A stretch of 7,996 nucleotides of DNA from positions 1 to 7,996 of the forward strand of contig JAURMY010000333.1 of assembly GCA_030830465.1 (NCBI GenBank), read 5' to 3'. The position numbers were made by a program, and so were the translations under genes. This DNA comes from Alphaproteobacteria bacterium (lineage in GTDB: Bacteria > Pseudomonadota > Alphaproteobacteria > Rhodobacterales > Rhodobacteraceae). This document shows positions 1-6,246 of the stretch, one piece after another. Each line of letters begins with the position of its first letter. Position 1 is the first letter of the stretch. Under the pieces are notes generated by a model. The model worked only from the letters and a program-made list of their open reading frames with translations. It was not told the DNA's origin and made no database searches.

Positions 1-637
1 CCGCCCCAACGTAGCTTAGGAAAAACGCCCAGTTCGCCGCCAGCGCCAGCACGATAAAGGCCACGAAAATCAGCATCGACAGCCATTGCATCGGCTTTCT
101 GATCCGCGCGGCCAGGGCCGGCAAGCGGCCATTTACCAACAGGCCCAGACAGAGGGGTAAGACCAGCATCAGCCCGACCGTAACCGCCATCGACACCGGG
201 TCGATTGTGGTGGCGTGCAAAATCGCCCGCGTCGGCGCGTAAAGCGACCCCCACAAGGCCACGTTGAACGGCGTCATCACGATCGCCGCCAGCGTCGCAA
301 CCCCGGTCATTGACACCGACAGCGCCGCATTTCCGCCCGCGCGGTGGGTGATGAAGTTTGAGATATTGCCCCCCGGACAGGCCGCCACAAGGATCAGACC
401 CAAAGCAATCGACGGGCGCGGGTTCAGCGCCAGAACCATCAAATAGGTCAGGACCGGCAGCGCCACGAACTGCGAAAACAGCCCGGCCAGCATCGGCTTT
501 GGCGCGCGGATCAACTGGCGGAAATCCTCCATCCGCAAATCAAGCGCGATGGAAAACATCACAATGGCCAGGATGCCGTTCAGCAATTGCAGGCTGGCCG
601 GGCTGAAATTCAGCATCACACCGTCAATATCCGTCAT
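1..637 (-). CDS. Bile acid:sodium symporter family (SBF/BASS) transporter, 3' end missing
   Basis: The reading frame is open from an ATG at 637 down to the window edge, giving 212 residues without a stop; family members are about 290-330 residues, so about two thirds is present. The product is a very hydrophobic inner-membrane protein with helices near residues 14-32, 49-71, 75-92 and 103-122, and more after 155. The motif ACPGGNISNFIT at 86-97, with GGNAALSVSMT following at 101-111, is the signature of the SBF fold, where the crossed, broken helices bind Na+ and substrate. Family members take up organic anions (bile acids, pantoate, keto acids, sulfonated compounds) with sodium; the substrate here cannot be read from sequence. 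The start codon lies inside the stop codon of the upstream monooxygenase gene (ATGA, 634-637), so the two are almost certainly translationally coupled and the cargo may be related to that enzyme's substrate or product (inference). Family call is firm; substrate unknown. Confidence 0.9.
   Translation of the reverse strand, partial: MTDIDGVMLNFSPASLQLLNGILAIVMFSIALDLRMEDFRQLIRAPKPMLAGLFSQFVALPVLTYLMVLALNPRPSIALGLILVAACPGGNISNFITHRAGGNAALSVSMTGVATLAAIVMTPFNVALWGSLYAPTRAILHATTIDPVSMAVTVGLMLVLPLCLGLLVNGRLPALAARIRKPMQWLSMLIFVAFIVLALAANWAFFLSYVGA
634..637 (-). other. ATGA start/stop overlap coupling monooxygenase and transporter
   Basis: On the minus strand the bases read ATGA: TGA (636-634) ends the monooxygenase gene and ATG (637-635) starts the SBF transporter. 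Four-base overlaps like this commonly let the terminating ribosome reinitiate, so expression of the two proteins is expected to be linked. Confidence 0.85.
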
Positions 638-1968
638 TTTGCCCCCTGTTTCAGCGCCTTGATCCGGCTTGTCACCGCCTTGCGGTAAGTTGATTTGTCC
701 ACATAATAGGCCATGCGCGCCAGATTGATATAGTTTGTCCCACCTGTCAGGCGCTGAAATCCCCGCGCCTTTTCCGCCTTGATCGCCTGTGCCGCCCGAT
801 TGCCGACGGCCAGCCCGGCAATGTAGCGCGCGATCATCTCGGCCTGTTCATGGCGGCCCTGCCAGCCCAGACCCGAGGCTTCGACCATGCCCAGAACAAA
901 CAGATCATCCCGATCGGGATGCATGGCGTTCAGAAACAGATGCGGCGCGTCTCCCTGCCAGTTCAGCAATTCCCGCGCGATGAAAGGGTAATGCAGTTTG
1001 TATCCCGTGGCGGCCAGGATCATATCGTAATCCGACTGGCTGCCATCCTTGAAATGAACGGTCTTGCCGTCCATCCGGGCAATATCGGGGCGGATCAGGA
1101 CATCGCCATGGCCCGCATGAAACAGGATCAGCGAGTTGACCACCGGATGGGCCTCGTAAAGGGCGTAATCAGGCTTCGGAAACCCGTATTTCTGCGGATC
1201 TCCGACGAACCAGCGCAGGATCATCCCGTCCACCCGCCGCTTCAGCCACATCGGCAAGCGGATCGCCCCGCCCATCGTGTCAGCCGGGCGGCCAAAAACG
1301 TATTTCGGCACGAAGTAATAGCCGCGCCGCATTGACAGATCGCAGCGCAGTCCGTGGTGAATCGCATCCACCGCAATGTCACAGCCGGAATTGCCAGCCC
1401 CCACCACCAGCACCTTTTTGCCGGTGAATTGTGTCGGGTGGCTGTACTGGCTGGAATGGATCAGCTGCCCGCTGAACCGGCCGGGGAATTCCGGCAGGTT
1501 GGGCTCTGACAAGGTGCCGTTGGCAATCAGGACACCGGCAAACCGCGCGGTCGACTCGCTGCCATCCAGATTGCGCCATGTCACGTTCCAGCCTTCACCA
1601 GAAGCACCAGCCGGCACCGCAGACACAACCTCGGTGTCAAACATATAGGACCGCTTCAGGTCGTAATGCTGGGCGAAGTCGTTGAAATATCGCTTCATTT
1701 CACGGTGCGACGGGTATTCTGCCACCTCGGGACGCATCGGGAAATCGGTGAATTCGGTCATGGTCTTGGACGAAATCAAATGCGCGGTTTCGTACATCGT
1801 GGACCGTGGGGCGTCGATATCCCACAAACCGCCAACGCCGCTTGACATCTCAAAGCCCAGAAACGGGATGCCCTGCTCACGCAGGGATTTGGCCATCGCC
1901 AGCCCCATCGGTCCGGCCCCGATCAGCGCCCAGGGTCGCCCTGATTTCGCCACTGCCTGTTGTCCCAT
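634..1968 (-). CDS. Flavin-containing monooxygenase (class B, FAD/NADPH)
   Basis: This 444-residue cytosolic protein has the full layout of class B flavoprotein monooxygenases. The FAD-binding Rossmann motif GAGPMG is at 17-22, followed by GVGGLW at 44-49. The FMO fingerprint FSGQLIHSSQY (F-x-G-x3-H-x3-Y) is at 165-175, the NADPH-binding motif GAGNSG at 190-195, and the late LAATGY motif near 335. Such enzymes use NADPH and O2 to oxygenate soft nucleophiles (amines, sulfides) or, for Baeyer-Villiger relatives, ketones. It does not resemble what I recall of the bacterial trimethylamine monooxygenase N-terminus, so I do not call it tmm; the substrate is open. The ATG at 1968 sits 16 residues before the first glycine of the FAD motif, which fits the family; only a weak GGGCGG ribosome-binding site precedes it. 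No clear promoter is visible upstream on this strand. The stop overlaps the start of the downstream SBF transporter gene, making a two-gene operon. Confidence 0.92.
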   Translation of the reverse strand: MGQQAVAKSGRPWALIGAGPMGLAMAKSLREQGIPFLGFEMSSGVGGLWDIDAPRSTMYETAHLISSKTMTEFTDFPMRPEVAEYPSHREMKRYFNDFAQHYDLKRSYMFDTEVVSAVPAGASGEGWNVTWRNLDGSESTARFAGVLIANGTLSEPNLPEFPGRFSGQLIHSSQYSHPTQFTGKKVLVVGAGNSGCDIAVDAIHHGLRCDLSMRRGYYFVPKYVFGRPADTMGGAIRLPMWLKRRVDGMILRWFVGDPQKYGFPKPDYALYEAHPVVNSLILFHAGHGDVLIRPDIARMDGKTVHFKDGSQSDYDMILAATGYKLHYPFIARELLNWQGDAPHLFLNAMHPDRDDLFVLGMVEASGLGWQGRHEQAEMIARYIAGLAVGNRAAQAIKAEKARGFQRLTGGTNYINLARMAYYVDKSTYRKAVTSRIKALKQGAK

Positions 1969-2022
1969 TTACCGCCCGTTCACGCTTTGCCGCCAGCATC
2001 ACGTTCGCGCAATCGCCGCGCA

Positions 2023-2038
2023 GTTGCAACCGTTGCAA
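2023..2038. repeat. Tandem GTTGCAA direct repeat in divergent intergenic region
   Basis: GTTGCAA occurs at 2023-2029 and again at 2032-2038, a 9-bp period, and the first copy extended by one base (GTTGCAAC) is a perfect palindrome. It lies in the 161-bp gap between the divergent monooxygenase and DsrC-like genes, upstream of the likely DsrC-like promoter. It could be an operator half-site pair, but the motif is short and could be chance; no regulator gene is adjacent. Confidence 0.3.
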
Positions 2039-2064
2039 GGGGCGTTAGGCCGCAGGTCCGGCAT

Positions 2065-2093
2065 TTGCGCACCGGTCGGCGCGCGCCTATAGT
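2065..2093 (+). promoter_or_regulatory. Candidate sigma-70-type promoter of the DsrC-like gene
   Basis: TTGCGC (2065-2070) and TATAGT (2088-2093) are separated by exactly 17 bp. The -10 box matches the consensus at five of six bases. Transcription would begin near 2100, leaving a leader of about 30 nt that carries the AAGGA ribosome-binding site at 2119-2123. Prediction by eye only. Confidence 0.55.
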
Positions 2094-2129
2094 AAAGACA
2101 CCGCTCGCCTTTGCCCATAAGGACGAAAC

Positions 2130-2495
2130 ATGCGCACCACACCGGATCAGATCAGCCAGATACCCTTGCCGGACGGCACGGTTGCGGTCGATGAGGCCGG
2201 TTATCTGACCGATCCCGAAACATGGACCAAAGCCTTTGCCGCCTATGCCGCAGCCCAGGAAGGGATCACCCTGACCGATCGGCACTGGCAGGTCATCGCC
2301 TTTATGCGGGATTATCAGGCCGAGCACGGCATCGCCGCAGACGCCCGGTTCGTGCTGAAATATCTGGCCGAACAGGGCGACAAGGACAAATCCGGCGCGC
2401 GCAAGGAACTGTATGATCTGTTCCCTTATGGTTATGTCCGGCAGGCCTGCAAGATGGCTGGCATGAAACAGCCCCGCGCCTGGAGCACCGGTTAG
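2130..2495 (+). CDS. TusE/DsrC/DsvC-family sulfur relay protein lacking the penultimate cysteine
   Basis: This 121-residue protein matches the DsrC/TusE family along its length: DEAGYLTDPETW at 21-32, EGITLTDRHWQVIAFMRDYQ at 44-63, and the C-terminal arm ELYDLFPYGYVRQACKMAG at 93-111. Canonical members carry persulfide on a penultimate cysteine (CysA) of a flexible C-terminal arm; TusE passes sulfur to MnmA for tRNA 2-thiouridine, and DsrC works with sulfite reductase DsrAB. Here the only cysteine is C107, at the position of CysB, and the residue 11 places later, where CysA should be, is W118, before a Ser-Thr-Gly end. Classical TusE function is therefore doubtful. No tusBCD, dsrEFH or dsrAB gene is nearby. 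The start is the ATG seven residues before the conserved core rises, with AAGGA at 2119-2123 in good spacing. Likely transcribed from its own promoter. Family assignment firm, role uncertain; I give no gene symbol for that reason. Confidence 0.88.
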   Translation: MRTTPDQISQIPLPDGTVAVDEAGYLTDPETWTKAFAAYAAAQEGITLTDRHWQVIAFMRDYQAEHGIAADARFVLKYLAEQGDKDKSGARKELYDLFPYGYVRQACKMAGMKQPRAWSTG

Positions 2496-2504
2496 GCATT
2501 CGGC

Positions 2505-2532
2505 TTGTGCCCGCCATTTTCGGCACTATGGT
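2505..2532 (+). promoter_or_regulatory. Candidate promoter of the aminotransferase gene
   Basis: TTGTGC (2505-2510) and TATGGT (2527-2532) are 16 bp apart in the 76-bp gap after the DsrC-like gene. A start of transcription near 2539 would give a leader of about 33 nt. Suggests the aminotransferase can be transcribed independently of its upstream neighbour, though read-through is possible as no terminator is visible between them. Confidence 0.45.
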
Positions 2533-2571
2533 CAGGCCTTATCGCGCCCAAAGGTCAGAAAGCCGCCCGCC

Positions 2572-3771
2572 ATGGAATATGAACTCGCCCGTCGCATGGA
2601 CACGGTCAAACCTTCGGCTGTGGGGGAGTTGCTGGCGCTGGGGTCCGATCCGTCCATCACATCCTTTGCCGGCGGCTATCCCGATGCCACCCAGTTTCCG
2701 GCGGCAGCCCTTGCGGCGGTTTACAGCGACGCGATTCTGCGTTCCGGGGCGCAATCGCTGCAATATGCCGCCTCAAACGGCAGCGAAACCCTGCGCGGCC
2801 AGATCGCGGGCCTGCTGCGCGCCGACGGGATGGACTGCGGTGCCGATGACGTCTTGATCCTGCAAGGCTCGCAGCAGGGCCTGGATCTGACGGCGAAAAT
2901 GCTGGTCAATCCCGGCGATGTCATCATCACCGAAGACCCGACTTTTCTGGGGGCGCTGATTGCCTTCAACCCTTGCCAACCAAGCTATGTCGCCGTTGAG
3001 ATGGATGGCGAAGGTATGCGCATGGACCAGTTGGAAGCCGCCCTGAGCGCCAATCCCAACACCAAGATGATCTACACCGTGCCGGATTTCCAGAACCCGA
3101 CCGGCGTGACCCTGTCGCTGGAACGGCGGCACAGATTGCTGGACCTGGCCCGCCGGTTTGACGTGATGGTTCTGGAAGACACGCCTTATCGCCATATCCG
3201 GTTTACCGGCACGTCCCTGCCAACGCTGCGCAGTCTGGACAGCGACGGGCGGGTTATTCACCTTGGCAGTTTTTCCAAGATCCTGGCCCCGGCCATGCGT
3301 TTGGGATGGGCGACAGGTTCCCGCGCGATGATCGACCAGCTTGGCCTGCTCAAAGTGGCCGCCGACACCCAGACCAGTACGCTGAACATGGCGGCGGCCA
3401 GTCTTTATCTGGAACGCTATGATCTGGCCGCCCATATCCGCGAATTGCAGGCCAATTACCGACGCAAGAAAAATGTGATGCTGGACGCGATCCGGCGCTA
3501 CCTGCCGCAGGATATCACCTGTACCGACCCCGAGGGCGGGCTGTTCACCTGGCTGACCTTTCCCGAAGGGTTTGACGCCGAGGCCTTCATGCGCAGCCAT
3601 GCCCTGCCCAAGGCGCGCGTGGCCTATGTGCCCGGCGGATCGTTCTTTCCGGTGACGCCGCGGGAAAATTACGCCCGGATCAATTACTCGGCCCAACCGG
3701 ATGCGAAAATCCGCGAAGGGATCAAGGCGCTGGGGGATCAGTTGAAGGCCTTCCGCGCCGAAAACGGCTGA
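2572..3771 (+). CDS. PLP-dependent aminotransferase, class I/II (2-aminoadipate aminotransferase/LysN-like)
   Basis: This 399-residue cytosolic enzyme is a fold-type I aminotransferase. SFAGGYPDATQFP at 31-43 and QYAASNGSETLR at 64-75 are typical of the LysN/kynurenine aminotransferase II and MocR aminotransferase-domain branch. QGSQQGLDL at 98-106 forms the phosphate-side loop. N175 in PDFQNPTG binds the cofactor 3'-oxygen, D203 in LEDTPY pairs with the pyridine nitrogen, Y206 follows, K236 in GSFSKILAPAMRLGW is the Schiff-base lysine, and R369 in YARINYS should bind the substrate carboxylate. All expected catalytic residues are present. There is no N-terminal GntR DNA-binding domain, so it is a free-standing enzyme and not a MocR regulator. 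Family members act on 2-aminoadipate, aromatic, or branched-chain amino acids; the amino donor here cannot be decided. The ATG at 2572 has only a weak ribosome-binding site (AGAAAG); the next in-frame ATG is residue 9. Ends 8 bp from the convergent ychF stop. Confidence 0.9.
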   Translation: MEYELARRMDTVKPSAVGELLALGSDPSITSFAGGYPDATQFPAAALAAVYSDAILRSGAQSLQYAASNGSETLRGQIAGLLRADGMDCGADDVLILQGSQQGLDLTAKMLVNPGDVIITEDPTFLGALIAFNPCQPSYVAVEMDGEGMRMDQLEAALSANPNTKMIYTVPDFQNPTGVTLSLERRHRLLDLARRFDVMVLEDTPYRHIRFTGTSLPTLRSLDSDGRVIHLGSFSKILAPAMRLGWATGSRAMIDQLGLLKVAADTQTSTLNMAAASLYLERYDLAAHIRELQANYRRKKNVMLDAIRRYLPQDITCTDPEGGLFTWLTFPEGFDAEAFMRSHALPKARVAYVPGGSFFPVTPRENYARINYSAQPDAKIREGIKALGDQLKAFRAENG

Positions 3772-3779
3772 TCGCGGTT

Positions 3780-4877
3780 TTAACTGCCGTGCAGGAAATG
3801 CAGAACGTCGCCGTCTTTCACCAGATAGGATTTGCCTTCGGCCCGCATCTTGCCCGCCTCTTTCGCGCCCTGTTCGCCGTTCAGTGACACGTAATCGTCA
3901 TAGGCGATGGTTTCCGCGCGGATAAAGGCGCGTTCAAAATCGCCATGGATCACACCCGCGGCCTGCGGTGCCGCGGTGCCTTGGCGGATGGTCCAGGCGC
4001 GGGCCTCTTTCGGGCCGACGGTGAAATAGGTCTGAAGATGCAACAAGTCATAGCCGGCGCGGATCAGCCGGTCCAGACCCGCCTCATGCAGGCCCATTTC
4101 CTCCAGGAACATCTGGCGTTCATCATCGTCAAGCTGGCTGATCTCTTCCTCAATGGCGGCGGAAATCACCACACATCCGGCACCCTGTGCCGCCGCCATT
4201 TCCGCCACGCGCGCGGATTGGGCATTGCCGCTGGCGGCGCTTTCCTCTTCGACGTTGCACACAAACAGCACCGGTTTGGCGGTCAGCAACTGCAACATGC
4301 GCCAGCTTTTCAGTTCCTCGGCATCCACCGAAACCGTGCGGGCCGGTTTGCCACTTTCAAGGGCTGCCAGCGCCCGGCGCAGCAGCGCATCCTGCTCAAC
4401 CGAGGATTTATCCCCGCCCTTGATCTTGCGTGACAAGTTCTGAAGCCGCTTTTCGATGCTTTCCATATCGGCCAGCATCAGTTCCGTTTCGATCGTGTCC
4501 GCATCGGCCAGAGGATCAACCCGGCCTTCGACATGGGTGATGTCGTCATCCTCAAAACAGCGCAGAACATGGGCAATGGCGTCGCATTCGCGGATATTGG
4601 CCAGAAACTGGTTGCCCAGCCCCTCGCCCTTGCTGGCACCTTTGACCAGCCCGGCAATGTCCACAAAGGTCATCCGGGTCGGGATAATCTGCTTGGAGCC
4701 GGCAATCGCCGCCAGCTTGTCCAAGCGCGCATCGGGAACCGAGACTTCCCCCACATTGGGTTCAATCGTGCAAAACGGAAAATTCGCCGCCTGTGCCGCC
4801 GCGGTTTTGGTCAGCGCGTTGAACAGGGTCGATTTTCCCACATTGGGCAGGCCCACGATACCGGTCTTGAAACCCAT
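3780..4877 (-). CDS. ychF: Redox-regulated ribosome-binding ATPase YchF (Obg family)
   Basis: The 365-residue product has the usual YchF length. The P-loop GLPNVGKST is at 9-17, a switch/G3 motif DIAGLVKGA at 73-81, and NVEE (208-211) stands where GTPases have NKxD, the change that makes YchF prefer ATP. A coiled-coil insertion follows around 125-165, and the C-terminal TGS domain includes RAWTI and the conserved AAGVIHGDFERAFIRAE stretch. YchF (OLA1 in eukaryotes) binds the 70S ribosome and 50S subunit and affects the oxidative stress response. The open frame extends to 5006, but the ATG at 4877 is chosen: it begins the conserved MGFKTGIVGLP and has GGAGA five bases upstream, while the extension has no family similarity. 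The last residues (HFLHGS) differ from the Phe-Asn-Val type ending I would expect; this may be lineage variation. Convergent with the aminotransferase gene and divergent from the VOC gene, so a single-gene unit. Confidence 0.97.
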   Translation of the reverse strand: MGFKTGIVGLPNVGKSTLFNALTKTAAAQAANFPFCTIEPNVGEVSVPDARLDKLAAIAGSKQIIPTRMTFVDIAGLVKGASKGEGLGNQFLANIRECDAIAHVLRCFEDDDITHVEGRVDPLADADTIETELMLADMESIEKRLQNLSRKIKGGDKSSVEQDALLRRALAALESGKPARTVSVDAEELKSWRMLQLLTAKPVLFVCNVEEESAASGNAQSARVAEMAAAQGAGCVVISAAIEEEISQLDDDERQMFLEEMGLHEAGLDRLIRAGYDLLHLQTYFTVGPKEARAWTIRQGTAAPQAAGVIHGDFERAFIRAETIAYDDYVSLNGEQGAKEAGKMRAEGKSYLVKDGDVLHFLHGS

Positions 4878-4882
4878 TGTTG

Positions 4883-4887
4883 TCTCC
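4883..4887 (-). promoter_or_regulatory. Shine-Dalgarno site fixing the ychF start
   Basis: GGAGA on the minus strand, five bases before the ATG at 4877. It supports the short start and argues against the 43-residue N-terminal extension that the open frame would allow. Confidence 0.8.
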
Positions 4888-4909
4888 GATGGCAAAGAAA
4901 TCCGGCCCG

Positions 4910-4938
4910 CTTGTAGGGGTTGGCGGCGGCGCTTGCAA
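4910..4938 (-). promoter_or_regulatory. Candidate ychF promoter
   Basis: Read on the minus strand, TTGCAA (4938-4933) is followed after 17 bp by TACAAG (4915-4910), a four-of-six match to the -10 consensus. The predicted leader is about 25 nt and contains the strong GGAGA site. The -35 hexamer is a palindrome and is also the -35 candidate of the divergent VOC gene promoter. Confidence 0.4.
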
Positions 4939-4961
4939 GCCGAAGGACGCGCGGCCATAGT
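4933..4961 (+). promoter_or_regulatory. Candidate promoter of the VOC-family gene
   Basis: TTGCAA (4933-4938) and CATAGT (4956-4961) are 17 bp apart. Transcription would start near 4968, about 23 nt before the ATG at 4991. Confidence 0.4.
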
Positions 4962-4990
4962 CGCACCGTACAGCAACCCAGAGAGTCGCC

Positions 4991-5392
4991 ATGACCTTTT
5001 CCCCATACATCCATTTTCAAGGTCAGTGCGCCGAAGCCATGACGTTTTACGCCGATCTTTTTGGGGCGAATGACCTTTATATGATGCGCTATTCCGACGT
5101 GCAGGATCCTGCCGCGCCGAAATCCGACCGCATCATGCATGGACATATGTCGGTGGATGGCGGCGCGTTCATGGCCTCGGACTATCCCGAGGGGGTCAAG
5201 GGCGACGACCAGAAAGGCAGTTCGGTCTATTACAACTGCAAGACCGTCGAAAACGGCAAACGGGTCTATTACGCCCTGCTGGACGGCGGCGCGGCCATTC
5301 ACCCGTTCGGCCCCAGTTTCTTTTCACCGGGGTTTGGCATGGTGAAAGACCGGTTCGGCACCCATTGGATCGTCGCCACCCCTGAGACCTAA
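4991..5392 (+). CDS. VOC-family (glyoxalase/dioxygenase fold) PhnB/YjdN-like protein
   Basis: This 133-residue protein resembles the PhnB/YjdN group (also labelled 3-demethylubiquinone methyltransferase-like) of the vicinal oxygen chelate superfamily. It opens with a beta strand and helix, PYIHFQGQCAEAMTFYADLFG at 5-25 being typical (central Q-x-x-E-A-M-x-F-Y). A second half follows with HGHMSVDGGAFMASD at 50-64, SVYYNCK around 78-84, and the closing KDRFGTHWIV at 119-128. Two beta-alpha-beta-beta-beta modules are thus present, and the length is close to the usual 135-150. Members dimerise in the cytosol; most have no proven reaction and some bind no metal, and the three-ligand metal site of true glyoxalases cannot be confirmed here. 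The PhnB name does not imply a role in phosphonate use; no phn genes are nearby. The ATG at 4991 follows a weak GAGAG. It is divergent from ychF and 62 bp before trpA. Confidence 0.87.
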   Translation: MTFSPYIHFQGQCAEAMTFYADLFGANDLYMMRYSDVQDPAAPKSDRIMHGHMSVDGGAFMASDYPEGVKGDDQKGSSVYYNCKTVENGKRVYYALLDGGAAIHPFGPSFFSPGFGMVKDRFGTHWIVATPET

Positions 5393-5413
5393 TCGCCCAT
5401 TGCCTTTGACCCC

Positions 5414-5428
5414 GGTTTCGGCGAAACC
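5414..5428 (+). other. Small perfect stem-loop in the leader of trpA
   Basis: GGTTTC (5414-5419), loop GGC, and GAAACC (5423-5428) form a six-base-pair perfect inverted repeat between the VOC stop (5392) and the trpA start (5455). No run of T follows, so it is not a classical intrinsic terminator, and no Trp-rich leader peptide is visible in this 62-bp gap. It might be a weak terminator, an mRNA-stabilising element, or chance. Confidence 0.35.
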
Positions 5429-5454
5429 CTGTGCCGACAGATTACGAGGACCAG

Positions 5455-6246
5455 ATGACCCGCATTGACGACACTTTCGCCCGCCTGAAAGCCGAAAACA
5501 AAGCCGCCTTTGTGACCTATGTGATGGCCGGCGACCCGGATTTCGCAACCTCGCTGGCGGTGGTCCAGGGCCTGCCCGCAGCCGGGGCCGATGTGATCGA
5601 ACTGGGCCTGCCCTTCACCGATCCCATGGCCGACGGCCCGACAATCCAGTTGGCCGGTCAGCGGGCGCTGGAAGCGGGCATGACCCTGAACAAGACGCTG
5701 GATCTGGCCCGCGCGTTTCGCAAGGGCGACAGCACAACGCCCATCGTTCTGATGGGATATTACAACCCGATCTTCAGCCACGGGGTGGACAAGTTCCTGG
5801 TCGATGCCAAAGCCGCCGGAATTGACGGGCTGATCGTGGTCGACCTGCCGCCCGAAGAGGACGAGGAATTGTGCATTCCCGCCAATGCGGCCGGCATGAA
5901 CTTTATCCGGCTGGCGACCCCCACGACCGATGCCCGGCGCCTGCCGAAAGTGCTGCAAAACACCTCGGGCTTTCTTTATTATGTGTCCATCACCGGCATC
6001 ACCGGTGCCGCCTCAGCGAATGCCGCCGCGGTTGCGCCCGAAGTGGCGCGGATCAAGCAATCGACCGATATTCCGGTTTGCGTCGGCTTTGGCATCAAAA
6101 CCCCCGAAGCCGCCGAAGCCATTGGCAAGATCGCCGATGGCGTGGTGGTGGGCTCGGCCATTGTGGACCTGCTGGGCAACAAGAAATCCCCGGCCGAAGT
6201 TCTGGCCTTTGTCAAAACGCTGGCCGACGGGGCGCATCGTGCCTGA
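5455..6246 (+). CDS. trpA: Tryptophan synthase alpha subunit
   Basis: TrpA cleaves indole-3-glycerol phosphate to indole and glyceraldehyde 3-phosphate; indole is channelled to TrpB in the alpha2-beta2 complex. The 263-residue protein is full length (E. coli 268). The family signature [14 protein letters not shown] at 48-61 places the catalytic acids at E49 and D60, the same numbers as in E. coli. [13 protein letters not shown] is the conserved loop 6 region, and [13 protein letters not shown] plus [11 protein letters not shown] form the phosphate-binding end of the TIM barrel. An in-frame GTG at 5431 would add eight residues, but the ATG at 5455 has GAGGA four bases upstream and gives the expected N-terminus. 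trpB and trpF are not next to it, so the trp genes are dispersed here. The stop codon overlaps the GTG start of the following hydratase-like gene by eight bases. Confidence 0.97.
   Translation: MTRIDDTFARLKAENKAAFVTYVMAGDPDFATSLAVVQGLPAAGADVIELGLPFTDPMADGPTIQLAGQRALEAGMTLNKTLDLARAFRKGDSTTPIVLMGYYNPIFSHGVDKFLVDAKAAGIDGLIVVDLPPEEDEELCIPANAAGMNFIRLATPTTDARRLPKVLQNTSGFLYYVSITGITGAASANAAAVAPEVARIKQSTDIPVCVGFGIKTPEAAEAIGKIADGVVVGSAIVDLLGNKKSPAEVLAFVKTLADGAHRA
6239..6246 (+). other. Eight-base gene overlap: hydratase GTG start within the trpA end
   Basis: GTG (6239-6241) of the hydratase lies just before TGA (6244-6246) of trpA in a different frame. The arrangement implies one transcript and probable translational coupling of the two genes. 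Confidence 0.7.

Noticed and set aside
1969..2129. Promoter for the monooxygenase-transporter operon
   Set aside because: On the minus strand several TTGCAA/TTGCGC hexamers occur, but none has an acceptable -10 box at 16-18 bp.
2773..3696. A 307-residue open frame opposite the aminotransferase gene
   Set aside because: An antisense shadow of a GC-rich gene; the sense strand encodes an aminotransferase with all catalytic residues.
3757..3780. Possible bidirectional terminator between the convergent aminotransferase and ychF genes
   Set aside because: Only a four-base stem (GCCG-AAAA-CGGC) at 3757-3768 with no T-tract directly after it; the flanking AAAAC/GTTTT arms do not extend a stable stem.
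4878..5006. N-terminal extension of ychF (408 residues instead of 365)
   Set aside because: The extension has no family similarity, covers the intergenic promoter region, overlaps the divergent VOC start, and the ATG at 4877 has a strong GGAGA site.
5431..5454. GTG start adding eight residues to TrpA
   Set aside because: The ATG at 5455 has a proper GAGGA site and gives TrpA numbering identical to E. coli at E49 and D60.
5930..6238. Upstream part of the long frame that leads into the hydratase gene
   Set aside because: It runs out of frame through the conserved C-terminal half of trpA; its translation is Pro/Arg/Trp-rich and resembles no protein.
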